64,000 bases of DNA, from the NCBI RefSeq assembly GCF_001723605.1, contig NZ_CP017111.1, forward strand, positions 2,604,001 through 2,668,000, read 5' to 3'. A model generated the notes under the pieces. The model worked only from the letters and a program-made list of their open reading frames with translations. It made no database searches and was not told the origin of the DNA. This stretch comes from Sulfurospirillum halorespirans DSM 13726. GTDB taxonomy: Bacteria > Campylobacterota > Campylobacteria > Campylobacterales > Sulfurospirillaceae. Shown here one piece after another: positions 19,289 through 26,707 of the stretch (position 1 is its first letter; every line of letters begins with the position of its first letter). The position numbers and the translations under genes are program-made.

Positions 19289-19954
19289 ATGTCAAAAATA
19301 AGAGAATTGATTAATATTATAGGTGGTATTTCTTTTCAAATCATTTTTGCTTGTTTTTTGTATATAAGTACAGGCTTGTTTATCATGTCAATGTATGAGT
19401 GGTATCAAAAAGGTATGGATTTTAGCTTATTTAATCCTTATTATGCAGTACTTCTAGCGTCTTTAATAGCTGGGTATGCTGTCCTTGTTAATATAATAGA
19501 GAAAGAAAGTGATAAAAGAGCAAATGATAAGAAAGAACTAGAAAGGTTGAAGAAGTTTTTTAATGCTCATGTAAGACACTTACTTAGTATTGTTATTAAT
19601 ACAAAACAAAGTTTAGAAAACAAGTTAGAAGCTATCAGTTCTCAAGATTTTCCATCTTATAATGCAAACGATATGAATAAGTTCTTTTTCCCAAATCAAA
19701 CACAGTCAATACTACTGGAAGTAATAGAGCATTTATTAAGCACTGAATATGGTAAGTTGTTAATCGAAGAGGAACTAATCTTACTACTTAAAATGAAACA
19801 TCTTCTTGTTGAGGCAATACATGGGTCTTCTTCTCTTATTACAAATTCAATATTAACACCCGATGATTTTATTAGTTACAAGATGCTAGTCAATAAATCA
19901 ATACTAATGCTCAAAAACCTTGAAGATACTATACCAATGCTAATCCGTAACTAG
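19289..19954 (+). CDS. Unrecognised two-helix membrane protein in AT-rich island
   Basis: I do not recognise this family. Start set at ATG 19289 after AAAAGG, giving about 221 residues. Two hydrophobic segments (IIFACFLYISTGLFIMS and YYAVLLASLIAGYAVLV) are followed by a charged helical cytoplasmic region with repeated Leu/Lys/Glu. Base composition and codon use (AGA, AAT, TTA) are clearly more AT-rich than in flanking genes, and it lies just after tRNA-Sec. Recent acquisition is likely. Phage-defence or regulatory roles are possible but not shown. Confidence 0.65.
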   Translation: MSKIRELINIIGGISFQIIFACFLYISTGLFIMSMYEWYQKGMDFSLFNPYYAVLLASLIAGYAVLVNIIEKESDKRANDKKELERLKKFFNAHVRHLLSIVINTKQSLENKLEAISSQDFPSYNANDMNKFFFPNQTQSILLEVIEHLLSTEYGKLLIEEELILLLKMKHLLVEAIHGSSSLITNSILTPDDFISYKMLVNKSILMLKNLEDTIPMLIRN

Positions 19955-20146
19955 GATATCATTTGAAAGTACTTTATATATAGGAGAGAAGGAAGGCTGT
20001 AAAATTCTGACAAAAATACTAAAAATCTCTGAAAGGTCATATCTACGTCTTACGAAAGCAAAAGTCCCCCCGTAGCCCTTCCCTCTGTTCAAAAGTAAGT
20101 GCGTACGAGGACGATAGAGACACTTTATCACGTTAGACTGACTCAT
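19940..20146 (-). CDS. Possible small basic protein, doubtful
   Basis: A 68-codon frame starting MSQSNVIKCLYRPRTHLLL, rich in Arg/Lys, with AAGGTG six bases before its ATG. It overlaps the 3' end of the convergent membrane-protein gene by 15 bases. No family recognised. It may be a real small gene of the island or chance. Confidence 0.3.
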   Translation of the reverse strand: MSQSNVIKCLYRPRTHLLLNRGKGYGGTFAFVRRRYDLSEIFSIFVRILQPSFSPIYKVLSNDILVTD

Positions 20147-20419
20147 AGCACACCTTCAAGTCTTCCACACACTCACAATACATTTTACTTCATTAGATCA
20201 CTCATCTTGTTAACTCTTGACCATGAAAAATGCTTACATGTAAGGTATCAACTCGAACAAACCCAGCAGTTTTAAAAGCACTTTTGCAACCGATATTTGT
20301 GTAAAAAATCAAAAAAATGACTCATTTCCAAAATACTTGGGTAAAATAATGAAAAAATTACTCATATTTATAATACATGGGTAATTTGCTACAAAAATGA
20401 CGCATATCAAAGGGGTTTC
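20147..20419. promoter_or_regulatory. Upstream region of Fic gene
   Basis: No gene. It holds a palindrome repeat (20234) and, before the Fic start, two 27-bp near-palindromic repeats and a half-repeat spaced exactly 40 bp apart (separate entry). Confidence 0.5.
20318..20408 (+). promoter_or_regulatory. 40-bp phased operator-like repeats before Fic gene
   Basis: Unit 1 (20318-20344) reads TGACTCATTTCC...ACTTGGGTAA; unit 2 (20358-20384) reads TTACTCATATTT...ACATGGGTAA, a near palindrome (TTACTCAT/ATGGGTAA). A third left half, TGACGCATATC, starts at 20398, abutting the ribosome site AAAGGGG. Starts are exactly 40 bases apart, about four helical turns, as expected for cooperative repressor binding, possibly by the Fic protein's own C-terminal winged helix. 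Confidence 0.65.
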
Positions 20420-21499
20420 ATGGCTGATGAGTACATTCCCGCACCGCTTCCGCTTTCCATCGACTTAGAGACAAAAGAAATTCTTAAAAAAGTCATCAGT
20501 GCCAATCGTGCCTTAGCCGAACTCAAAGGCGTGGCGAACTCCATCCCCAATCAGCACATCTTGATCAATGCCCTCTCTTTGCAAGAAGCCAAAGACTCTT
20601 CGGAGATTGAAAATATCATCACAACGCACGATGAATTGTACCGTGCGAGTGTGAGCAGTGCCGCTATCTCCCAACAAGCCAAAGAGGTACAACGCTACCG
20701 TGAGGCGCTTTATACTGGGTTTTCATTGATTGGGGAGCATCGTTTATTGCTCAAAAAGCATATCATCGAGATTCAAAAAGTGCTAGAGGGCAATGATGCG
20801 GGTATGCGTTCCCAAAGCGGAACGGTACTCAAAAATGAACAGAGCGGCGAAGTCGTTTTTATGCCACCGCAACATCCACAAACCATCCAAGCTTTGATGG
20901 ATAATTTGGAGCAGTACATCAACGCGCCCAAGCTTGATGACCTTGATGCGCTCATCAAAATGGCGATTGTGCATTATCAATTTGAAGCCATTCACCCTTT
21001 TTACGATGGCAACGGCAGAACGGGGCGCATCGTCAATATCCTTTTCCTGATGCTCAGTGGGCTTTTAGAAATACCCATTTTGTATCTTAGCTCTTACATC
21101 ATCAAAAACAAGTCGGAGTATTACCGTCTTTTAAGAGCCGTGAGTAGCGAGGGCGCATGGCAAGAATGGGTGCTTTATATGCTTGAGGGCGTTGAACAAA
21201 CAGCACAAAAGAGCATCGTGCTTATCAATGCTATCAATGCAACGATGCAAGAGAGCAAAGAGATTATTTTAAAAGCCTTGCCAAAACTCTACTCTAAAGC
21301 GTTGTTGGAGTTGCTTTTCAAACACCCCTACACCAAAATCAACTTTTTAGTCGAAGAGCTTGGCATCACACGCAAAACTGCTGCAAACTACCTCAAAGCG
21401 TTGGAAGAAATAGGCATATTGGCGAGTGAGAAAAAAGGAAGAGAAGTCTATTTTATCAATAAGCGTTTGTTTGAACTGCTTAAAAATAGCCATATTTGA
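20420..21499 (+). CDS. Fic-domain protein with inhibitory motif and C-terminal winged helix
   Basis: The 359-residue protein has the full Fic catalytic motif HPFYDGNGRTGR at about residues 191-202, so AMPylation (or related transfer) should be possible. The N-terminal segment has SSEIEN at about 60-65, matching the (S/T)xxxE(G/N) inhibitory helix, here in cis (class II). The C-terminal 60 residues (VEELGITRKTAANYLKALEEIGIL) form a winged helix-turn-helix. Start ATG follows AAAGGGG. The phased repeats immediately upstream suggest autoregulation. It lies at the edge of the tRNA-Sec island. Confidence 0.88.
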   Translation: MADEYIPAPLPLSIDLETKEILKKVISANRALAELKGVANSIPNQHILINALSLQEAKDSSEIENIITTHDELYRASVSSAAISQQAKEVQRYREALYTGFSLIGEHRLLLKKHIIEIQKVLEGNDAGMRSQSGTVLKNEQSGEVVFMPPQHPQTIQALMDNLEQYINAPKLDDLDALIKMAIVHYQFEAIHPFYDGNGRTGRIVNILFLMLSGLLEIPILYLSSYIIKNKSEYYRLLRAVSSEGAWQEWVLYMLEGVEQTAQKSIVLINAINATMQESKEIILKALPKLYSKALLELLFKHPYTKINFLVEELGITRKTAANYLKALEEIGILASEKKGREVYFINKRLFELLKNSHI

Positions 21500-21546
21500 G
21501 CATTAAGCTTTTTACGATGCAAGACTTTTTACATGTAAAAAGTTAC

Positions 21547-22056
21547 TTAGAGTTTATTGCTCATTAAAAGCGCATTGACCATCGGATGCAACAAGGTTTC
21601 GCCACGCAGTGCAAAGAGCTGTACTTCGTTGAAGTAGTAGTCAGAGGTTCCATAAAGGCGAAACTCGTACGCTCCAAAGCCATACCCCATTGGGGTGATT
21701 TCGACGCGCGAGTACCATGCGTCTTTGGCTAAAACATAGCGCTCGGTATCTTGCGCGTAAACCCACACGACGATCTTTTCTGGTTCTTTTTGACGCCCTA
21801 ACCATAAGAGCACATTGCCGACATCATTAAAAAAGTAGGTGTCTCCGTTTGGTAAAATGGCTTGAGCAGAGTTAAACAACTCTACGATGGGCACGCGGCT
21901 CTCGATGCAGATGTACTGATCTAAAACAATCTCCAATGGCTCTTTTTGCGTATTGCCATGACGTACCAACACACGGCTTTCGCTGATGTCCATGGTGACA
22001 ATAAGCAAGGCAAGCACACTTAAAAGAAGCACCGTGGCAAAGGAGGATTTCATCAT
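21547..22056 (-). CDS. Small membrane-anchored periplasmic protein, last gene of mcc operon
   Basis: Family not recognised. 169 residues with an N-terminal membrane anchor/signal (SSFATVLLLSVLALLIV), then a periplasmic domain with one cysteine (YICIES). It ends the long minus-strand operon that begins with mccA. Its start overlaps the stop of the preceding gene by four bases, so it is translationally coupled to the ABC-transporter genes. A role in metal or haem maturation of the sulfite reductase is inferred only from context. Confidence 0.7.
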   Translation of the reverse strand: MMKSSFATVLLLSVLALLIVTMDISESRVLVRHGNTQKEPLEIVLDQYICIESRVPIVELFNSAQAILPNGDTYFFNDVGNVLLWLGRQKEPEKIVVWVYAQDTERYVLAKDAWYSRVEITPMGYGFGAYEFRLYGTSDYYFNEVQLFALRGETLLHPMVNALLMSNKL

Positions 22057-23006
22057 AGAAAAACCCCTGTCATGAGGTAGTAGCGCACCACGTAAATGCT
22101 ACAGATCAGTGCGGTGATGGCAAGGCAGATGGAAGAGTATTTGAGCAGATAAACGTACGATTTTTGCGTGATTCGCTCGATCAAAAAAGGCATAATACCA
22201 AAGAAAATGCCTAAAAAAAGTGAACCCCAAATGAGATACCCGATGTAATAATACTCCTTTTGAAGCATGCAGTACGGGCATTTGTGGTTGGGCATTTCGT
22301 AGACGTAAAGTCCGAAAAAATAGGTGATGGCATAGTAGGCGATGAATAAAAACAGAAGATTACATGTAAAGCTTGCCATCGTCTGTTTGAGCGTGTTGAA
22401 AAGTACAATGACCCCAAAGAGCGTGTAAAAAAAGAGCACCAAAAGCGTTTGCGTGTAACCAAAAGGAAGCTTGGGCGCTTGAAAAACAACGCTGCAACAA
22501 AAGACGGGAACGGTTAAAGGAATGTTAGAAAAGTAGAGAATTTCTAGTACAAATTCACCTAAAACACCGACAAAGAGCAAGGTAAAAAGAAGGTATTTGC
22601 GTTTCAAATAGGGGAAGATGATGGAAGCAAGATCGAGTTTATTGACAATCAGCCAGAGTCCAAATCCAAAAATCAGCAGTAATTTTAAAAGAAGAAGCGC
22701 GTTGCCATAATGATTCGCGCCCACAACGCCTGCGGAGCACATGGCGCCTGGGACGATGCCCGCTAAGGAATTGAGCGATTGGATAAAAAAGAGGAACAAA
22801 ATCACTTTACATGTAAGCGTAAAATAGAGAATCGTATTGACCAGATAGTTCTTTTTCTCCAGCGCATATTGCAACGGTGTCGTCGCGTCAAAATCCCAAT
22901 GGCGCACAATGCTTACGATGTTCACCTGTGAAATCGCCATCAAAACAATGAGGATCAGCTCAATGAGTAAAAAAACGATGATCTCATTGGAGAGAAAGAT
23001 ACTCAT
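22053..23006 (-). CDS. Polytopic membrane protein with CPYC motif, mcc operon
   Basis: A 317-residue protein with about eight hydrophobic segments. Between helices, near residue 240, is NHKCPYCMLQKEYY: a CxxC next to methionine and histidine, a typical soft-metal or thiol-redox site. A second cysteine pair (VFCCSV) is near residue 165. The family is unknown to me. It overlaps the ATPase gene by four bases at one end and the 169-residue protein by four at the other. Copper handling or disulfide exchange for MccA assembly is a reasonable inference. It contains two in-frame palindrome copies (FTCN, LTCK). Confidence 0.7.
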   Translation of the reverse strand: MSIFLSNEIIVFLLIELILIVLMAISQVNIVSIVRHWDFDATTPLQYALEKKNYLVNTILYFTLTCKVILFLFFIQSLNSLAGIVPGAMCSAGVVGANHYGNALLLLKLLLIFGFGLWLIVNKLDLASIIFPYLKRKYLLFTLLFVGVLGEFVLEILYFSNIPLTVPVFCCSVVFQAPKLPFGYTQTLLVLFFYTLFGVIVLFNTLKQTMASFTCNLLFLFIAYYAITYFFGLYVYEMPNHKCPYCMLQKEYYYIGYLIWGSLFLGIFFGIMPFLIERITQKSYVYLLKYSSICLAITALICSIYVVRYYLMTGVFL

Positions 23007-23680
23007 TGCAAAAGCTCACCATCGCGCATATGTACGCATCGATCGATGCACGAAAGATCATCAAACAGCGTATCGTGCGTGGCAATGACGACTGTTTTAT
23101 GAAGTAGCTTGAATTTTTTCAAAATTTCAATGAAGATTAACGAATTCTCTTTGTCCAAATTGGCGGTTGGCTCATCGGCTAAGATGATCTCAGGCTCCAT
23201 TACCACGGCTCGTGCGATCGCGCAACGTTGTCTCTCGCCACCGCTTAAACTGCCCACCTTTTGATCTTTCTTATGCTCGATGTTGGCAAGTTCCATCGCC
23301 AGACTTACTTTTTCGTGCATCACCTCTTTGCCAAGCGATGTCAAAGACAAGGGCGCTAAAATGTTCTGATAGACATTTAAGCCTTCCAAAAGATTGAACG
23401 ACTGAAAGATGAAGCCTATCTCCGTGTGACGAAAAGCAGAACTCATGATGTCAGGCAGTTTGGCGATGTTTTGCGCATCAACCAAAATCTCGCCAGAGCT
23501 TGGTTTACTCAGTCCTCCTATAAGAGAGAGCAGTGTACTTTTGCCACTGCCACTCACCCCTTTTAAGATCACGATTTGCCCATCTTCAATGCTAAGATTG
23601 ATATTTTTAAGCGCGTAAAAGGCATTGGGTTTATTGGGGTTGTAAAGCTTATTGAGATTTTGAATGATAATGTTACTCAT
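23003..23680 (-). CDS. ABC transporter ATP-binding protein, LolD/MacB type
   Basis: Start chosen at ATG 23680 (MSNIIIQNLNKLY), overlapping the permease stop by four bases; 225 residues. Walker A GVSGSGKST at 41-49, signature LSGGERQRCAIARA and Walker B IILADEPTAN are intact. It matches the small ATPases that pair with FtsX/MacB permeases, here the gene just upstream. In the context of a NosL-like protein this resembles accessory ABC systems found with copper reductases such as NosDFYL. Confidence 0.88.
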   Translation of the reverse strand: MSNIIIQNLNKLYNPNKPNAFYALKNINLSIEDGQIVILKGVSGSGKSTLLSLIGGLSKPSSGEILVDAQNIAKLPDIMSSAFRHTEIGFIFQSFNLLEGLNVYQNILAPLSLTSLGKEVMHEKVSLAMELANIEHKKDQKVGSLSGGERQRCAIARAVVMEPEIILADEPTANLDKENSLIFIEILKKFKLLHKTVVIATHDTLFDDLSCIDRCVHMRDGELLQ

Positions 23681-24789
23681 GATTTTACCGCCTCGCTCAT
23701 GTCGCTGATCGCGATTTTCCATGCGGGTAAAATGACAAAGGCTAAGAACGGAATGACGCCAAAGAGGAAGATCAAAAAGAGCAGATTGAGATCTACCACA
23801 GGGGTGAGGGAGATGCTGTTTTCAAGTTCATTGCCTAAGAAAATATTGCGCAGATAAGGCGCGTTGAAGACAAACACATAAACGTAAGCCAACGCCACAC
23901 CTAAAAGATACGCACTCACGGAAACCACCGTGTTTTGAATGAATTTAAGCGCGATGATGTCTTTGATGCAAAAGCCAAGACTTCGCAAAATTGCGATCTC
24001 TTTTTTCTTTTCGCCATACACCAAACTGATCTGGTTTTTAAGCAGAATGAAAAACGAAACCAGCGCAATCACGTACAAAATCATGAAAATGCCCCCTTTG
24101 TAGTAGTACAGATGGCGCACCGCGCTCATAGCATCTTCTTGCGTGGTTGCTTTGGCACTGGGGTAAATCTCGACAATTTTAAGCGCAACATTGCCCACTT
24201 CATTGGGGTTTGGAACGCTCACATAGAGCTTTGAGTACTCATCCATCTCCATGCCGAGCACTGCGCGTGCCGTGTTGGGATTGAGAAAGATCGCATCGTT
24301 GGAGAGGATGTTCGTTCCCTTAGGGGCGATTTTGTTGATTTTAACTTTAATGAGGCGCTCTTCGGTGAGGAAGTGAAACTCATCTTCGTAGTAAAGCTCT
24401 GCCATCGCTTTTTGAACACCCTGACCTATGATCATCTCATCTTTTGCCAAACTTGCATCGCCGATGATGTGAAACCACAGACGCTTTTGCGCGAAATAAT
24501 GGTAACCATCCACCACGCCTTCGACACTGCTCACGCCTGTAATTTGAGAAGCGTCATACACATGCCCCTCGTGCATCTGATACGCGCGCCCTGCCCTTGT
24601 GTTCTCGACGACAATGGAAGGCTGAGCGTTGATGCTTTGGATCAAATCGTACTGCAACGAGTCCGAGATAAAAAGCACCGAGCTTAAGATAAAGACGATA
24701 AACGAGAAGATCAAAAAGCTAAAAAGATGGTCATTTCGATCTTTAAAGAGCAGTAAAATCGCATACTCGACAAAGTTTTTACGGAACAT
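23677..24789 (-). CDS. FtsX/MacB-type ABC permease, mcc operon
   Basis: About 370 residues (MFRKNFVEYAILLLFKDR; an ATG two codons upstream is possible). One N-terminal membrane helix, a periplasmic domain of about 190 residues, and three C-terminal helices (FMILYVIALVSFFILLKN, then two more) give the MacB/LolC topology. Such permeases usually act mechanically on periplasmic clients rather than moving small solutes. Its partner ATPase follows with a four-base overlap. Client unknown; MccA copper or haem maturation is inferred. Confidence 0.83.
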   Translation of the reverse strand: MFRKNFVEYAILLLFKDRNDHLFSFLIFSFIVFILSSVLFISDSLQYDLIQSINAQPSIVVENTRAGRAYQMHEGHVYDASQITGVSSVEGVVDGYHYFAQKRLWFHIIGDASLAKDEMIIGQGVQKAMAELYYEDEFHFLTEERLIKVKINKIAPKGTNILSNDAIFLNPNTARAVLGMEMDEYSKLYVSVPNPNEVGNVALKIVEIYPSAKATTQEDAMSAVRHLYYYKGGIFMILYVIALVSFFILLKNQISLVYGEKKKEIAILRSLGFCIKDIIALKFIQNTVVSVSAYLLGVALAYVYVFVFNAPYLRNIFLGNELENSISLTPVVDLNLLFLIFLFGVIPFLAFVILPAWKIAISDMSEAVKS

Positions 24790-24967
24790 ACACAAACCTT
24801 TTGTATTCGTGTGTTGGGAAGCTCAAAGAGGGTTTGGCATCTTTTACATGTAAAGAGAGTGCGGTGAGCTCTTCGGCTTTTTTTTGAGTAGGAAAACTAA
24901 ATGCATGCACCACTAATACAAGGTAAATCATCGAAAATGAGGCGGCAAGCATGGCTAAAAATTTCAT
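24779..24967 (-). CDS. Small secreted or anchored protein, mcc operon
   Basis: 62 residues: an N-terminal hydrophobic segment (MKFLAMLAASFSMIYLVLVVHA) and a short polar tail. It overlaps both neighbours (by 4 bases with the NosL-like gene and 11 with the permease), which argues that it is real. No family recognised. The tail includes a palindrome-repeat copy read as LHVK. Confidence 0.6.
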   Translation of the reverse strand: MKFLAMLAASFSMIYLVLVVHAFSFPTQKKAEELTALSLHVKDAKPSLSFPTHEYKRFVYVP

Positions 24968-25830
24968 AGACTTTTGACCAACGCTTCGGTGATTTCATCA
25001 AAAGCGATGACTTTTTGACCATTATGGTCGCGTGCAAAATTTTGTGCTTCTTCTTGCGTCGCAAACGGGATGAGTTCACTGCCCATCGGTCCATACACGT
25101 TAGAGCCAATGACATAAAACGCTTTGGAAGCTTCTAGTTTTAAGAGCTTGTAATAATCACTGACATAGAGTTTATCGCTGCTTAATTTTCTGGCATATGC
25201 GTACTTCATCATGTCTTTGACACCATCAAAATAGAACTTTTTTTCTCCATCGTACAGCGCGACCCATTGCGGGTATTTGGCGACAAACATGCCACAAATG
25301 GGGCATTTTGCATCTTTAGGAACCTCTATTTTTGCTACAGGAACTACCGTTGAAAGCGTGGCTTTTTTTCCAAAATCGTTAGGAAAATCTTCCGCCGCTA
25401 CGGCAAACGCCGCTTCAAAATTCATGATTTTACCACCGTTATCCGAGACAAAAAGAAGCGCATCTTTTTCATTGCCAAACGCGTAACTGCTCGTGCGTGA
25501 CATCGTTCCTCGCACTTTACTTCCCACAACATAATAGGCTTTTTTCACATCAATGAGCTCTAACGTGATCGTATCCACCACTTTGGCATCCTGTGGAATC
25601 ACGCCCTGTGTTGATTCATAAAGGCAGTGAATGGAGCAATACTGATGGTTCTCATGCGTATGACTCGTTTTGTAAAACTTCACTAAGTGCATCCCGCAGT
25701 TGGGACACGCGTACTTCTCCTTGCCTGATTGAATGAGCGTGGCATTCGCTTCGGGAACGCTTTGAAACATCTGTGCATACGCAGAATTGAGCAAAATAAA
25801 TAGAATTAAAACCGCCCGTAAAACCATCAT
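24964..25830 (-). CDS. Double NosL-like copper-binding protein (MccL-type)
   Basis: 288 residues with a signal peptide (LILFILLNSAYA) and two NosL-like modules, each led by a CxxCGM site: CPNCGMHLVKF near residue 38 and CPICGMFVAKY near residue 187. NosL is the Cu(I) chaperone of nitrous oxide reductase. MccA also needs Cu(I), so this is probably its copper donor. No lipobox cysteine is evident. The start is ATGATG at 25830, with AAAGGAG supplied by the flank of a palindrome repeat. It is followed by ABC-transporter genes in the same operon. Confidence 0.8.
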   Translation of the reverse strand: MMVLRAVLILFILLNSAYAQMFQSVPEANATLIQSGKEKYACPNCGMHLVKFYKTSHTHENHQYCSIHCLYESTQGVIPQDAKVVDTITLELIDVKKAYYVVGSKVRGTMSRTSSYAFGNEKDALLFVSDNGGKIMNFEAAFAVAAEDFPNDFGKKATLSTVVPVAKIEVPKDAKCPICGMFVAKYPQWVALYDGEKKFYFDGVKDMMKYAYARKLSSDKLYVSDYYKLLKLEASKAFYVIGSNVYGPMGSELIPFATQEEAQNFARDHNGQKVIAFDEITEALVKSL

Positions 25831-25851
25831 TTCTCCTTTACATGTAAACCA

Positions 25852-26685
25852 TTATTTCGTAATTGTCTCTAACAGCGTGACGTTCTCACAACCCTCTTTC
25901 AGCCCTTTGTCGCAACTGCTTTTGAAAAGCTCTTTGGCTTTGGTGTTATCGGCACTCACACCTTTGCCTTCTGCGTATAAAATGCCAAGGTTGTTGCAGC
26001 TTTTCTCAAAGCCACTTTTGCACGCTTTGTCGTAAAATTGGCTCGATTTTTTATAATCCTGCGCAACCCCTTTACCAACGGCGTACAAAAGCCCTAGATT
26101 GTCGCACCCAATGGCAAGATCGCCATCGCAGGCTTTTTGGTAGTATTCACTCGCTTTTTTATAGTCTTGTGGCACTCCACGTCCCTGTGCTAGAAGAAAC
26201 CCTAGGTTGTTACAGCCCATTAAGTCCTCATTTTTGCACGCTTTTTTGTAAAACTCAGCCGCTTTGGCATAATCTTGTGTTACACCCGCACCATTCGCAT
26301 ACAAAAGCCCCAAGTTGGTACACCCTTCATCCTGCGCGCAGGATTTTTCGTAGAACTCTTTTGCTTTAGCAAAATCTTGCTTAACACTAAGTCCACCTGC
26401 ATACGCCACGCCCAAGTTATAGCATGCAGACGCAAAGTCAGCAGAACACGCTTTTTCATAGAGCTGAATCGCTTTTGCGGTATCTTTGGCAACATTGCCT
26501 GTGCCCTCTGAATATAAAACACCCAAGTTATAGCACCCAGAAGCTTTGCCTTCGTTGCACGCTTTGTCGTAAATCTCAACGAGTTTTTGATGGTCACCAC
26601 TCTCTTTGGCATCCATCCCCTCTTTGATAAATCCAGCATTTGCCATGACGGCGCAGGCTATTAAAATAAGAAGTTCTTTTTTCAT
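25852..26685 (-). CDS. Sel1-repeat, cysteine-rich (Hcp-like) secreted protein
   Basis: Start set at ATG 26685 (MKKELLILIACAVMANAG), preceded by AAAGGAAAA; 277 residues. A signal peptide is followed by about seven Sel1-type repeats of 36 residues with the pattern ..YxKACxxG...CxNLGxLYxxGxGV..D..KA, each carrying a cysteine pair as in Helicobacter cysteine-rich proteins. These form disulfide-stabilised superhelices that bind proteins in the periplasm. In this operon it may act as an assembly factor for the sulfite reductase; that is inference. Confidence 0.8.
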   Translation of the reverse strand: MKKELLILIACAVMANAGFIKEGMDAKESGDHQKLVEIYDKACNEGKASGCYNLGVLYSEGTGNVAKDTAKAIQLYEKACSADFASACYNLGVAYAGGLSVKQDFAKAKEFYEKSCAQDEGCTNLGLLYANGAGVTQDYAKAAEFYKKACKNEDLMGCNNLGFLLAQGRGVPQDYKKASEYYQKACDGDLAIGCDNLGLLYAVGKGVAQDYKKSSQFYDKACKSGFEKSCNNLGILYAEGKGVSADNTKAKELFKSSCDKGLKEGCENVTLLETITK

Positions 26686-26707
26686 TGTTTTTCCTTTACA
26701 TGTAAAT

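Noticed and set aside
18957-21540. attL/attR duplication of the tRNA-Sec 3' end marking an integrated element
   Set aside because: I searched for another copy of CCCTCTCGCCA downstream and saw none; no integrase gene is present.
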